This document shows, piece after piece, positions 20,545-29,610 of a stretch of 30,295 nucleotides of DNA (its first letter is position 1; each line of letters opens with the position of its first letter). Below the pieces are notes generated by a model that was not told where the DNA came from, searched no databases, and was given only the letters and a program-made list of their open reading frames with translations. Source of the stretch: a virus. The DNA lies in the IMG/VR virus record IMGVR_UViG_3300043424_000030, positions 1 to 30,295 of that record; one strand, 5' to 3'. A program made the position numbers and the translations under genes.

Positions 20545-20753
20545 TACTTTTTAAATATTTTGCGCCAAATCCCTTTTACATCCTCTAAGAAAAACTCGCT
20601 TTTCTTTACTTGCTCCCATACTTTAATAATCAAACCGACAAACGTCAGTAAAAGAATAAGAAATTTAAGGCTTTCGTTCATATCAATAATCGAGGCAAGC
20701 GTTCCAATAATTCCTAGGCCTAAAACTTGTTCAAATGGAGGGACGTGGTGCAT
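20544..20753 (-). CDS. Small membrane protein (69 aa), possible holin
   Basis: First gene after the 20.8-kb terminator and its promoter. Two hydrophobic stretches (FEQVLGLGIIGTLASIID and FLILLLTFVGLIIKVW) are followed by a strongly basic helical tail (EQVKKSEFFLEDVKGIWRKIFKK). Size, topology and location match class II holins. The assignment is by context. Confidence 0.68.
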   Translation of the reverse strand: MHHVPPFEQVLGLGIIGTLASIIDMNESLKFLILLLTFVGLIIKVWEQVKKSEFFLEDVKGIWRKIFKK

Positions 20754-20775
20754 TACTTTTTATTAATTCGTTTAT

Positions 20776-20783
20776 CAAAAATA
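20776..20783 (-). promoter_or_regulatory. Promoter -7 box for the lysis block
   Basis: The minus strand carries TATTTTTG, an exact TAnnTTTG match, between the terminator (20807-20824) and ATG 20753. TTA rather than TTG lies 17 nt upstream. Placement after a terminator makes an independent promoter for the lysis genes likely. Confidence 0.5.
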
Positions 20784-20806
20784 AGGCATTTAATATGAAA
20801 TAAAAA

Positions 20807-20824
20807 AGGGCTATTTCTAGCCCT
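20807..20824 (-). terminator. Rho-independent terminator at end of tail block
   Basis: The minus strand has AGGGCTA, loop GAAA, TAGCCCT, then TTTTTT: a perfect 7-bp stem with a GNRA-type loop and U-tract, 26 bases after the previous stop. Confidence 0.9.
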
Positions 20825-20849
20825 CTAAATTGTCGGTGGTGGTTTACTA

Positions 20850-21137
20850 TTACTTTTCCTTTAAAGCCTCGTAAAGCGGCCCTAAAACAAGCACAGTGAA
20901 GCCTTTGGCCTTGACCTTTTCCTTTACTAAATCAGCGTCCGATTTGCTTAGTTCAATGTCTGCCTCAGAGTAGTAAATTTTCTTGGCAAGCTCGTAAAGT
21001 CTAATCGGGTCGTCTTTCTCTTCGGCTGAAAACAAAGCGTTTCCGACCATCTTAGACAAGTACATAAACTCGCCGTTTTCGCTTGTAATTTTGTTGCCTT
21101 CGATGTCTTGCAAGGCAATTGCTAGGTTTACAATCAT
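20850..21137 (-). CDS. Small phage protein downstream of fibre (95 aa)
   Basis: It begins MIVNLAIALQDIEGNKITSE, then SKMVGNALFSAEEKDDPIRLYELAKKIYYSEADIELSKSDADLVKEKVK. The pattern of a small regulatory-like fold (IYY...ELS..D..L.k..V......vlg.lyEaLk) recurs after tail genes in many phages, with no settled function. ATGA-coupled to the preceding gene. Confidence 0.75.
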   Translation of the reverse strand: MIVNLAIALQDIEGNKITSENGEFMYLSKMVGNALFSAEEKDDPIRLYELAKKIYYSEADIELSKSDADLVKEKVKAKGFTVLVLGPLYEALKEK

Positions 21138-21415
21138 ATAAGTGTTAGGTTTAATTTTTCGGCAATATACTCATAGGCTTGCTCGTTTGAATTATCCCAA
21201 GCCAAATAAACTTTTTCACTCATTGTTAAGTTGCCCTCTGCAAGTGTTTGACCAATTACCAAAGGCATTGCCTCTGTTCCTTCGCCGCTAGCACAAAGCG
21301 AATAGTAAAACGAGCAAGACGATTGCAAGTTGTCGTTGATAATGTAGGCGTTTAATAAGTTAGCCTCTTGGCTTTCGCCGTTTTTCCAAATTGTTACAGG
21401 TTCGATTGTTTTCAT
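21134..21415 (-). CDS. Small phage protein after the tail fibre (93 aa)
   Basis: It has MKTIEPVTIWKNGESQEANLLNAYIINDNLQSSCSFYYSLC at the N-terminus and LAEGNLTMSEKVYLAWDNSNEQAYEYIAEKLNLTLI at the end. This W..G....A..L.....DNL..SA.F.Y.L pattern is seen in small proteins next to Bacteroidetes tail fibres. Role unknown, perhaps tail- or fibre-associated. The leader AAACAACAAACAAATG resembles early-gene leaders. Confidence 0.75.
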   Translation of the reverse strand: MKTIEPVTIWKNGESQEANLLNAYIINDNLQSSCSFYYSLCASGEGTEAMPLVIGQTLAEGNLTMSEKVYLAWDNSNEQAYEYIAEKLNLTLI

Positions 21416-21484
21416 TTGTTTGTTGTTTATAATTATTTAATAATTTCCGATGTCCCTGTATTCTTGCTGATTAGTTCTTACTTT

Positions 21485-24244
21485 TTATTGAATAATTGCA
21501 GTTGCCGATAAACCTACATAAGAACCTGAATTAGTATTAATTGTAATTGTTGTACCTGAACCTGTTATACTTTGTAATAAAGATGCGGTACTAGTTACAG
21601 CAGTTAATCCATAAGCAGACCAGCTACCTTGAGCATTTCTAGAAATTGTTGCGATTGCAGAATAAACAGACCCCCCAGAACCAAATATAGTTAAATACAT
21701 TCTTACTCCTAAAACATTTCCAGAAATTGACAAAGAAGGAAATTGTGATGCAACATTAAAAGAGTGAACAGAATTAGGTCCACCTAACGGTATAAACCTT
21801 TCTCCGTGGTTAGTTAAAGCGTTAGATGTAAACCCACTTATAAAAGTGTTTCCACTCACCTGCAACTTTGCTCCATTATCCGTTGTCGTTCCAATCAGCA
21901 CGTTGCCATTGGTATTAACAATTAATTGTTGATTAGTTGCATCGGCACTAAATGCAATTGGGTTTCCATTACTAGATTTAAAAAGCCAAGTTGAATTATT
22001 TGTATTTTCATTACTCCAGCCAATATATGCCATTTCTACAAGGCCAGCACGATAAAATCTAAAGGCATTACCATTATTTAAAGTTGAACCTAATGCGTTT
22101 AATCCATTAGCCGTCACACTACTTGAAAAGGTAGCTGCGCCTGTGGAGGATATGGTTAGTCTATTTTCACCTGCATTACCATCAAATAATTGAAATTGAT
22201 TAACATCTGCACCAATTCCTGTACCTATATAAAAATCACCAACAGTAGTTTTTAGTCTTACTGCTGCGTTTCTAGCCCTATTGTTTTCAACTCTTAAATA
22301 TGCAGATGAATTTGTTGCAGATTGATAAAACCTACCCTCACCATCTACTTGAAGCTTAAAGCCAGCGTCTGTGGTTGTGCCGACAAGTAGGTTGCCGCCA
22401 GCAGTAAGTTGCATTCTTGTAGACCAAGATGTTCCGTTAAAACTCCACCAATCTAATCCAAAAGACGCGTTTAATTGTTGTAACATCCATCTAGTTTGTG
22501 CTAGATTTGTTAAGGCTAAAAAAGACCCACTTCCAACAGTATCACTTGAACTTGTAGATATTGCAAATCCATCTCCAGAATTTTGAGTTAGTCTTGTACC
22601 TGAATCTTGTAAAATGCTATTCCCAATCGTGCTTGTTCCTGTAAACTTTGGCAAATAATTAGTTGTTCCTGTTCCCGTTACTGGGTTAGTCAAAGCGTTT
22701 TGCTTATTGTTAAAGGTTGTCCAATCGGTACTAGATAGGAATCCACTTTGCGAACCGCTAGCTTGTTGAATAGTAATGTTAGGCGTTGTGCCTCCGCTAG
22801 AGAACAAAGGACTTGACGCAGTAACGGCAGTCACATAAGTTCCAGCTGCTTGGTATTGCGGAATATTTAAGGTGCTACCTACCAATGTAGCTGCACCACT
22901 TGTTCCAGTTGTGGTAAGCGTTAAAGCGTTTTGTTTGCCGTTAAATGTAGACCAATCCGCCGAGCTTAAGGCACCTCTAATGGTAGAGGTAGCCGTTGGT
23001 AAATTAAAAGTATGGGTATCGCTTGCACTAGAAATTGCAAAGTCTGTTCCGCTAGTCCCAACCGCAAAGAATTGCACTTGGTTAGTCAATCCGTTTAAAG
23101 CAGTTAAACCAGTTGTAAACGTGGTAATAACTTGGCAAAGGTGTCCGTTTTCAGTATGTAAAGTAATTGTACGGCCTGAATGAGTAACGTAAAATCTAAC
23201 CGCCAATCTATCCGTTAAAGCCAGGACTGTTTCGGGAACTGCTAAGGTTGAGAAATAAGGGTTTAGGTTAGTTCCAAACGCAATCAATTCAGGAGCCGAG
23301 CTACTTGTTGCAAGTAAAGTAAAGGTTGTGCCATCGTACTTGTAAAGCTCGATATAAAAGGATGGATTTCCTCCACTTGAAGATGCCGAGAAATACGTTT
23401 CAAAGTTCCAATTACCTCCAGGAATAAGTAGTTTATTTGGGTCTAAAGCGTCCGTAATAAACGAGGCAATATATCCATCCGCATTAATGCTTATATCCGT
23501 TCCAGTGCCAAAAACTGGCGTTCTGTTAAGTTCCTTATAAGCAACTCCGCCGATTGTGCCTTGCGAAACCGAACCATTCAAATAGTAGCTTACAGATGAG
23601 CCGCCGCCAGTAGTTGCTGGAAAGTCAGCCAAAGAGCCATCGCCTCGAATGTATTGCCCAACCGTGCCAGCGCCAGTAACGGCCAAAGTTCCAGCCGTTG
23701 TTATTGGACTTCCACCAACGCTAAAGGCCGACGGCATAGTTAACGCAACCGATGTTACTGTTCCCGTTCCATAGGTACTAGAATCAACTGATCCATCCGC
23801 CTTTAAAAATTGCGCGGACGTTCCGCCAGCCTTGACAAAAGAGCCAGCTTGTATGGTTTGCGCGCCCAGGTTAACCGTAGTTACTGCGCCAGTATAAGGG
23901 ACATATCCGCCGCTAGAGTTTTCCCATTTGCCAGTTGAGGAATTGTAAACTAAAACTTGGCCATTGGCTGGCGCCACAATTGTTACATCGCCCAACTCTG
24001 ACAAATTTATGTCCGTTCTATCGACGTTCTCCCATTTGCTTGTGGTCGAATTGTATTGCAAAATCTGACCATTATTAAGCGCTGAAATGTCAACGTCAGT
24101 CAATCCCGCCAGGCTTTGCGGTGATCCTTGCAAAAGCGTTTCCTTTGTAGTCTGTTTATTTAGACCGTCTTGCCAAATTAATACAATGTCATTGTTTCCA
24201 ACACTTGCCGCAATTGGGAAATCTATATATCGTCTATTTGCCAT
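21485..24244 (-). CDS. Large tail fibre / receptor-binding protein
   Basis: A 919-residue Gly/Ser/Thr/Asn-rich fibrous protein. The N-terminal part (RRYIDFPIAAS..NDIVLIWQDG) probably anchors to the tail tip. It is followed by repeats: NGQ-hydrophobic-L.YNS.T.KWEN twice (near 58-70 and 93-107), STDWTTFN.KQNAL-type repeats twice, and GN-hydrophobic-L(I/V)GTTTD-hydrophobic-KLQV twice. The last ~120 residues (from NHGERFIPLGGPNSVHSF) form a distinct beta domain, the likely receptor-binding head. It would decide host range. Confidence 0.85.
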   Translation of the reverse strand: MANRRYIDFPIAASVGNNDIVLIWQDGLNKQTTKETLLQGSPQSLAGLTDVDISALNNGQILQYNSTTSKWENVDRTDINLSELGDVTIVAPANGQVLVYNSSTGKWENSSGGYVPYTGAVTTVNLGAQTIQAGSFVKAGGTSAQFLKADGSVDSSTYGTGTVTSVALTMPSAFSVGGSPITTAGTLAVTGAGTVGQYIRGDGSLADFPATTGGGSSVSYYLNGSVSQGTIGGVAYKELNRTPVFGTGTDISINADGYIASFITDALDPNKLLIPGGNWNFETYFSASSSGGNPSFYIELYKYDGTTFTLLATSSSAPELIAFGTNLNPYFSTLAVPETVLALTDRLAVRFYVTHSGRTITLHTENGHLCQVITTFTTGLTALNGLTNQVQFFAVGTSGTDFAISSASDTHTFNLPTATSTIRGALSSADWSTFNGKQNALTLTTTGTSGAATLVGSTLNIPQYQAAGTYVTAVTASSPLFSSGGTTPNITIQQASGSQSGFLSSTDWTTFNNKQNALTNPVTGTGTTNYLPKFTGTSTIGNSILQDSGTRLTQNSGDGFAISTSSSDTVGSGSFLALTNLAQTRWMLQQLNASFGLDWWSFNGTSWSTRMQLTAGGNLLVGTTTDAGFKLQVDGEGRFYQSATNSSAYLRVENNRARNAAVRLKTTVGDFYIGTGIGADVNQFQLFDGNAGENRLTISSTGAATFSSSVTANGLNALGSTLNNGNAFRFYRAGLVEMAYIGWSNENTNNSTWLFKSSNGNPIAFSADATNQQLIVNTNGNVLIGTTTDNGAKLQVSGNTFISGFTSNALTNHGERFIPLGGPNSVHSFNVASQFPSLSISGNVLGVRMYLTIFGSGGSVYSAIATISRNAQGSWSAYGLTAVTSTASLLQSITGSGTTITINTNSGSYVGLSATAIIQ

Positions 24245-24245
24245 A

Positions 24246-27200
24246 TTAATTTATTGGGTAAACGTACGCCGTCGGTACTTGTCCAAAGGTAATTCTTGCC
24301 ACGCGACTTGCCAAGTCATACTCCCAGCCAATTACTTGCAAACGTACGGTTGAGAATCCAGTATATACTAATTGTGTACCTATATAACCATTTCCAAACG
24401 TGTCGCCCTTGCGTCTAAATGACCCCTCCAAGCGATAGCTTAAAGCGTTGTATATAGTCAAGACATTTCGAGCGTAACAATCGCGCAAACGTGGCGAATA
24501 TCCGCCCAAAAGCGCTTGGTTTTCAAACGTTATATTGGTTTGCGTGTATGTAATGGTCCCGTTGGCGTTTACTTGCAAAAGGAAAGTTGACGTTTGGTAA
24601 TTGTTGCCGTTACCATCTTTTAAAAAGACTTGAATTTGAACGTTTGCCTCGCCTGTATAATCGTAATCGTCAAAAGTTACCGTTAAATTTCTTTGTTGGC
24701 TTGATATTGTTGTAACAATTGGCAAAACCGCCGTTCCTGTTGGAATTGTTCCCGACAAACTATTTACCAAAACAAAGGTTGAATCAATCGTAAAACCGCT
24801 GGCCGCCACAAATTGGCGCTGATACTGACCATTAACAACGCCGCCAGTAAAGTCTAACGTATTTAAACCCAATGTGTCAGTCAATCTGTTTACCTGGGTA
24901 ACCGCACCACTTGGCACCTGAATAATTCCAGCAGTACCAGCCAAAGACTTTTCCACAAATACAATTGCTGGCAAATCGCCTATTTTTAGCCAATTTTTAG
25001 AGGCGGTAATTGCTAGATCGCTGAATCTTAAAGTATCGTCTCGCAAGCTTGTATAATCCCTTGCCGTTTCGTAAATCTTTGTTACCTCTGTTGGGTTTTT
25101 ACGACCTTCAAACGTTGGAATTATCTTTGCCGCAGTTACTACCGCGCTGCCAGTAAGTCCAAAATATTTAAGCTCAATGGACAAAAATCCAGCGGTTGGC
25201 AAAACAAAAGAGGACAGTTTAAACTTTCTTGTATCGTCATCTTTAGTTGAATAATAAACAAAGGTATTATAAGCCACGTCCCATGCCAAAAGATTTAAAG
25301 ACCCGACAATACTTGTTCCCAAATACCTAGTTGTCCCTCCACTATCAACGTGCTTTAAAGCAATAGCCAAACCGCTTGCTGAGGTTGAATAATTAATGTC
25401 AACCTCTAAATCCAAACTTAAGCCAGCAAAGTCCAAGAAAATTGGCTTTGAGGTAATTGGCTGGTCTGTCTCTTCGCCGTTTGGCATAAATCGGATGTCC
25501 CAAGAAACACCTTGCTCGTCATCGTAACCGCTTTGCGCTGGAATATTATTGGGAAAAATTTGAATTACTGGCGTGTCGGGATCAGGCGTTATGGTCCAAT
25601 CGTAAGGCTTATATGGTCCCTCAAGAAACCAGCTGGATTCGTTAAAGCTTTCGCCATTTGTAATTATTGACTGGCCCAAATCGCCTTGTTTAACGGTTAG
25701 CTTTTTAATTGGCCTTTGGTATTGCAAAAGCTGGTCGCCGCCAACAGGAATCCAAGTGGTATTTGCCGTGTCTTGGTCGCCGATAATTTCGCTTTGCAAA
25801 CTTTCAAAATAGTTAAACATTATCGCATTGGCTCCAGTATCTGCAACACCTACAAAGGTATTTTCTCCAAACGTAATGGCTCGATAAGTATTTAAACTAG
25901 GTGACGCCGTGGCGGTCCAAGTAATGGCGTCAGTTGAATAATAAATTCGATTAGCACCTGAGTCAACTAGGCCGACAAAATAGCCGTTTCCGTAAGTTAT
26001 CCCAACCGCGTTAAAATTTATATTGGCCAAGTTCCAAGTAATTCCGTCAGTCGAATAACGATAGCCTGTCGTAAATTTTCCGTTGGCAAAAAATACGGTT
26101 AATGCGTTCCAGGTTAAATTTCTTTGCGTCCAAGTAATGCCGTCGGTTGAGGTCATAACGTTTCCGCCAGTTACTCCAGAGCCTCCAGTACTAACCGCAA
26201 CAAAAACGCCATTTCCGTATGCCACGCTAGTAAAGTCGGCATCCATTGGCGTTGTTCTACTTGTCCAAGTTACGCCGTTTGGTGAGGTCATAACGCGGTT
26301 GCCTGTCCCAGTTCTTGCGACCGCAACAAATAAACCATTTCCATAAGTTACATCTTGCCACCACAACGCAGCCGCTGGCGTTCTGCTAGTCCAATTTATG
26401 CCGTCAGTTGACGTAAATACATAAGCCGTAGGCACGCCTGGGGAGCCAACACTTGCAAAGCCAACGCCTACAAATAAACCATTTCCATAAGTAATTGAGT
26501 CAATTTGCCAACCTCCGCCAGGTATTGATTCCTCCCAAGTTATACCATCATAAGAATAGGCCCTAAATGCTGAAAAGCTGGCAACAAAAATGCCGTTTCC
26601 ATAAGCTACGGTTTTATAGCTATAATCAACGGTTAAATTTGTCCATTGAGTTATGGCCGTGCTTGTATTGTTTGGAAAACTTTCAATTACTGATCCATCA
26701 ACGTAGCTATGTACGTAAATCATGGTCCCCTCAATGTTTCTAGCAATTGGCCGCTGGAAAAGCCAACGCCCGTTTTTTTGTAGCAAAATCCAACCAAAAG
26801 TGCGACAAATTTCTAGCAAGAAATCGTAAGCGTTTATTTCTAATTCGTCAAAAGTAAAGTCTTGGACAAGCAATTGTTCGCCCTCGACCTGGTCAAATAT
26901 CGACCTTGTGTTATCCATTACTAGGCCCTCATATAGATCATTACAAACCTCAATGTCTAACTCTAAATCCAAGCGGTTTAGCGTCTCAAAAATAAGGCTT
27001 CCAAGTTCGGTGTCTACGCTAGGTCCAACCAAGTCCACTTCTTTAAGCTGCGCCAATCCATCCGTTGCAGTTACTACAACTGGGTAAGGAGGGTCTTGAA
27101 ATGGCTCGCCAGTAATGTCGTTGAGTAGGTAGCCTTTAAAAACAATGTTTCCCTCAAATTTATGCACAACCAAAAACTCGCGGTCTGAATAGCTAAAGAA

Positions 27201-27431
27201 ATTCCTAAAATCTGTCGTGTCAATTGAGTAAAAAGAAATCGTAAACGTCGTGGACATTATTGGCGTTGTAATGTCCTCGTTGTCTTCGCGCTCGTATTTA
27301 TGCGTCGCTGGTTGCTCGGTTGCTATTAATTCCGTGGAGGTACCAACAAAACCGTCCTGGTAAATTTCGACTAGGTTGGAATAGTTGTCAACGTCTTTAA
27401 ATGGTATTGTATACTTTAGACCGTATGCCAT
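24246..27431 (-). CDS. Tail tip / baseplate hub protein with inserted beta-propeller
   Basis: A 1061-residue protein after the tape measure. Residues 1-255 look like a tail hub (MAYGLKYTIPFKDVDNYSNLVEIYQDG, ..., LEINAYDFLLEICRTFGWILLQKNGRW). Residues about 258-545 are seven repeats with YGNG-x-FV and STDGITW motifs, a predicted seven-bladed propeller. From about 546 the hub continues (TTWIPVGGDQLLQYQRPIKKLTVKQGDLGQS) into long beta domains ending with FGNGYIGTQLVYTGFSTVRLQV. It probably forms the tail tip and contacts the cell surface. The neighbouring gene is the fibre. Confidence 0.85.
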   Translation of the reverse strand: MAYGLKYTIPFKDVDNYSNLVEIYQDGFVGTSTELIATEQPATHKYEREDNEDITTPIMSTTFTISFYSIDTTDFRNFFSYSDREFLVVHKFEGNIVFKGYLLNDITGEPFQDPPYPVVVTATDGLAQLKEVDLVGPSVDTELGSLIFETLNRLDLELDIEVCNDLYEGLVMDNTRSIFDQVEGEQLLVQDFTFDELEINAYDFLLEICRTFGWILLQKNGRWLFQRPIARNIEGTMIYVHSYVDGSVIESFPNNTSTAITQWTNLTVDYSYKTVAYGNGIFVASFSAFRAYSYDGITWEESIPGGGWQIDSITYGNGLFVGVGFASVGSPGVPTAYVFTSTDGINWTSRTPAAALWWQDVTYGNGLFVAVARTGTGNRVMTSPNGVTWTSRTTPMDADFTSVAYGNGVFVAVSTGGSGVTGGNVMTSTDGITWTQRNLTWNALTVFFANGKFTTGYRYSTDGITWNLANINFNAVGITYGNGYFVGLVDSGANRIYYSTDAITWTATASPSLNTYRAITFGENTFVGVADTGANAIMFNYFESLQSEIIGDQDTANTTWIPVGGDQLLQYQRPIKKLTVKQGDLGQSIITNGESFNESSWFLEGPYKPYDWTITPDPDTPVIQIFPNNIPAQSGYDDEQGVSWDIRFMPNGEETDQPITSKPIFLDFAGLSLDLEVDINYSTSASGLAIALKHVDSGGTTRYLGTSIVGSLNLLAWDVAYNTFVYYSTKDDDTRKFKLSSFVLPTAGFLSIELKYFGLTGSAVVTAAKIIPTFEGRKNPTEVTKIYETARDYTSLRDDTLRFSDLAITASKNWLKIGDLPAIVFVEKSLAGTAGIIQVPSGAVTQVNRLTDTLGLNTLDFTGGVVNGQYQRQFVAASGFTIDSTFVLVNSLSGTIPTGTAVLPIVTTISSQQRNLTVTFDDYDYTGEANVQIQVFLKDGNGNNYQTSTFLLQVNANGTITYTQTNITFENQALLGGYSPRLRDCYARNVLTIYNALSYRLEGSFRRKGDTFGNGYIGTQLVYTGFSTVRLQVIGWEYDLASRVARITFGQVPTAYVYPIN

Positions 27432-27434
27432 TGG

Positions 27435-29255
27435 TTAGAATTTTCTTGCTCGTGTTTTATTTGCTCTGTTCAACGTGCCAACTAGGTTGTCGCCACTAAT
27501 TGTAAAGGTAACATTTCCGCCCATCATGTTTTGTAATTTGCTTAAAGGTGCGATAACCTCGGGATTTGTTTTTGCGCCTGAATACTCGCCAACAAGCGCA
27601 GCAGTTGGACCGCTTACAATACCTCCAGCAGCAAACGGCGTAAGGCCGCCAATGCCCATTGATTTACCGCCTTTTAACAAAGCACCAAAACCGCTTTTGG
27701 CTCCAGCAGCTTTACCAGCTGACATGACCGCGCCACCTGTTAAAATGTTTAAAGTTATGGCCGCAGCAATTGCCGCCGCAAATCTTAAAACCATTTGTTT
27801 TAACGCATCAAAAATGCCTTGGAAAGATATTTTACCAGTCTCTGCCAGTTGTCCAAGTGCTTGGCCAAACAAATCCCCAACCATTAAAGCTGCGTTCATG
27901 TTTTGAGCGACCAAAGAGGTTTCGTAAGCCAATTGCGCTTGTGCCGTATTGTATGCTTGTAACCTTGCAACTGCGTCCTCGGGTATTGTAATGCCTGGCA
28001 TTGTTAAAGCAATTTGTTTATTCATTGCCAAAATGCTTGCCGATGCGTTTTGGATCATGTTTAAACGCTCGGGAGTCATTTGTTGCGTTTGGTCGGTTGG
28101 TTTTCCGCCAAATGCATCCCTTGTGCCAACTTTTCCAAGTGTTGCGTCTTGTGTTTTTATAAACTCCTCGGCCTCTTTTCTAAGTTGCTTAATTTTTTGG
28201 TCGTGGTCTTTTTTAAGTTGCTTAGCTAATTGGTCGCTGATTTGTTTAGAGGCTTCTTTAGTCTCATTTTCTTTTTTAATTGCTTGCTCTGCCTCAACCG
28301 CTGCCTTTTTTGTTGCGTTAATACCAATTGCAACCCCTTCCAATGTTGCCGCGTAAGCTGGACTAATAAAAGAAAGTAATTGACGGCCAAAAGCTTCCAA
28401 ACCACTATCGCCAGCTTCTTGGGCAACTGTATTAACAGAATTTAAAGAGGTTATTAAATCGCCAAGTATTGTGTTTGATAATTGTAAAACGCTAGATATT
28501 AAACCACTAGACGACGATCCAATTGCCAATTGTAATTGGGAAAAATTGTCTTGTAAATTAGAAATTTGACCGCCAACAGTTTCCGATATTGCAGCCATTG
28601 AGCCGCTTACACCTTCAGCGTTTCCAAGGCTAATTAAATAGTCTTTAATTGCTTCATCTGTCTTTTGTACCTCGGTTGTAACTCCTTTAAACGTAAACGC
28701 AACCTTATCGCCCTCAGATTTTGCACGAATACCAAACTCTTTCAATCGCTCGAATTCGCCAGTCATTGCGTCCAAAGCCGCTTCGGTCAATTGGTCAAAA
28801 GATTTACCAGTTGAGGATGCAAGGTCTCCTAGCGCGTTCATTTGCTCCAATGTTGGCCTAAAACCGCGATTGGCCAATTTTACAAATGAATCCGTTAATT
28901 CGTTAACCTGAAAAGGTGTTTTTGATGCAAACTCAACAATTTGAGTCATTGCAACCTGAGCCGCTGACTTACTGCCAAGCGTTGTTGTTAAAACGGCTTC
29001 CATTTTTTGGAACTCGGCAGTTGTTGAAATAACCGCTTTGCCAAAACTTAAAAGCATATCGGCGGCAAATAAACCGCCCATGGTTTTACCTAAATTTCCA
29101 AAGGCGCTGGATAATGCATTTGTTGATTTTGTGCTTTCGCTATTTCCTTTCCCAACCTTTTGGTTTAAATCGTCAACCTCCGATTTTATGTCGGCCATTG
29201 CTTTGTTAAACTCTTTTAGTTGGGCGACAATGTCAACGTTTAATTTTGCGCTCAT
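27435..29255 (-). CDS. Tape measure protein
   Basis: A 606-residue helical protein of the tape-measure type: N-terminal NVDIVAQLKEFNKAMADIKSEVDDLNQKVGKGNSES, then the TMP region KMEAVLTTTLGSKSAAQVAMTQIVEFASKTPFQVNELTDSFVKLANRG, a coiled, charged middle (KKENETKEASKQISDQLAKQLKKDHD) and a hydrophobic segment (FAAAIAAAITLNILTGGAVM, about 488-507) with a Gly-rich end GGIVSGPTAALVGEYSGA. It sets tail length. 606 residues predict a tail near 90 nm by the usual length ratio. ATGA-coupled to the frameshift ORF. Confidence 0.93.
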   Translation of the reverse strand: MSAKLNVDIVAQLKEFNKAMADIKSEVDDLNQKVGKGNSESTKSTNALSSAFGNLGKTMGGLFAADMLLSFGKAVISTTAEFQKMEAVLTTTLGSKSAAQVAMTQIVEFASKTPFQVNELTDSFVKLANRGFRPTLEQMNALGDLASSTGKSFDQLTEAALDAMTGEFERLKEFGIRAKSEGDKVAFTFKGVTTEVQKTDEAIKDYLISLGNAEGVSGSMAAISETVGGQISNLQDNFSQLQLAIGSSSSGLISSVLQLSNTILGDLITSLNSVNTVAQEAGDSGLEAFGRQLLSFISPAYAATLEGVAIGINATKKAAVEAEQAIKKENETKEASKQISDQLAKQLKKDHDQKIKQLRKEAEEFIKTQDATLGKVGTRDAFGGKPTDQTQQMTPERLNMIQNASASILAMNKQIALTMPGITIPEDAVARLQAYNTAQAQLAYETSLVAQNMNAALMVGDLFGQALGQLAETGKISFQGIFDALKQMVLRFAAAIAAAITLNILTGGAVMSAGKAAGAKSGFGALLKGGKSMGIGGLTPFAAGGIVSGPTAALVGEYSGAKTNPEVIAPLSKLQNMMGGNVTFTISGDNLVGTLNRANKTRARKF

Positions 29256-29545
29256 TGTATTTTATTTGTTATCGTGTCGAAACTGGCTTGTTCTTCAAAT
29301 TTAAGGTTTTGCCAAGTAAGTCCAATTTCATAGGCTTTTGCCTTTTCTTCAGCGGTTGGAATTACAATTGGTTTGGCGTCTAGTAAAGGAATGCGCCAAT
29401 ACTTATCAGGCTTTCGAATTAAATCCCCTTTTTTAGTAACATTAACGTTGTTTAACTGCACCCAAATAGTCCTAAATAAATTTTCTTCTTTGCTTTGCCT
29501 AATTTGGTAACCGTATGCAATGGATTGATACTCCGCAAAAGACAT
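29252..29545 (-). CDS. Tail assembly chaperone, downstream (gpT-like) part
   Basis: A 97-residue reading from ATG 29545 in the -1 frame relative to the upstream gene. The frame stays open upstream to the A-run at 29623-29614 and encodes ITFKDVCHYAIGELGIAPDS before the ATG. This matches gpGT-type chaperones, whose extension starts by frameshifting and carries an 'LG..P..F...s..EY..I..GY' pattern (here LGIAPDSFYFMSFAEYQSIAYGY). It probably binds tape measure and tube subunits, and may exist mainly as the fused form. Confidence 0.8.
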   Translation of the reverse strand: MSFAEYQSIAYGYQIRQSKEENLFRTIWVQLNNVNVTKKGDLIRKPDKYWRIPLLDAKPIVIPTAEEKAKAYEIGLTWQNLKFEEQASFDTITNKIQ

Positions 29546-29610
29546 AAAATAAAAGGAGTCAGGTGCAATACCTAACTCCCCAATGGCGTAATGGCAAACG
29601 TCTTTAAATG

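Noticed and set aside
27475-28356. Plus-strand ORFs of 143 and 135 aa opposite the tape measure
   Set aside because: Antisense frames of a helical, Ala-rich gene. They overlap each other and lack start signals.
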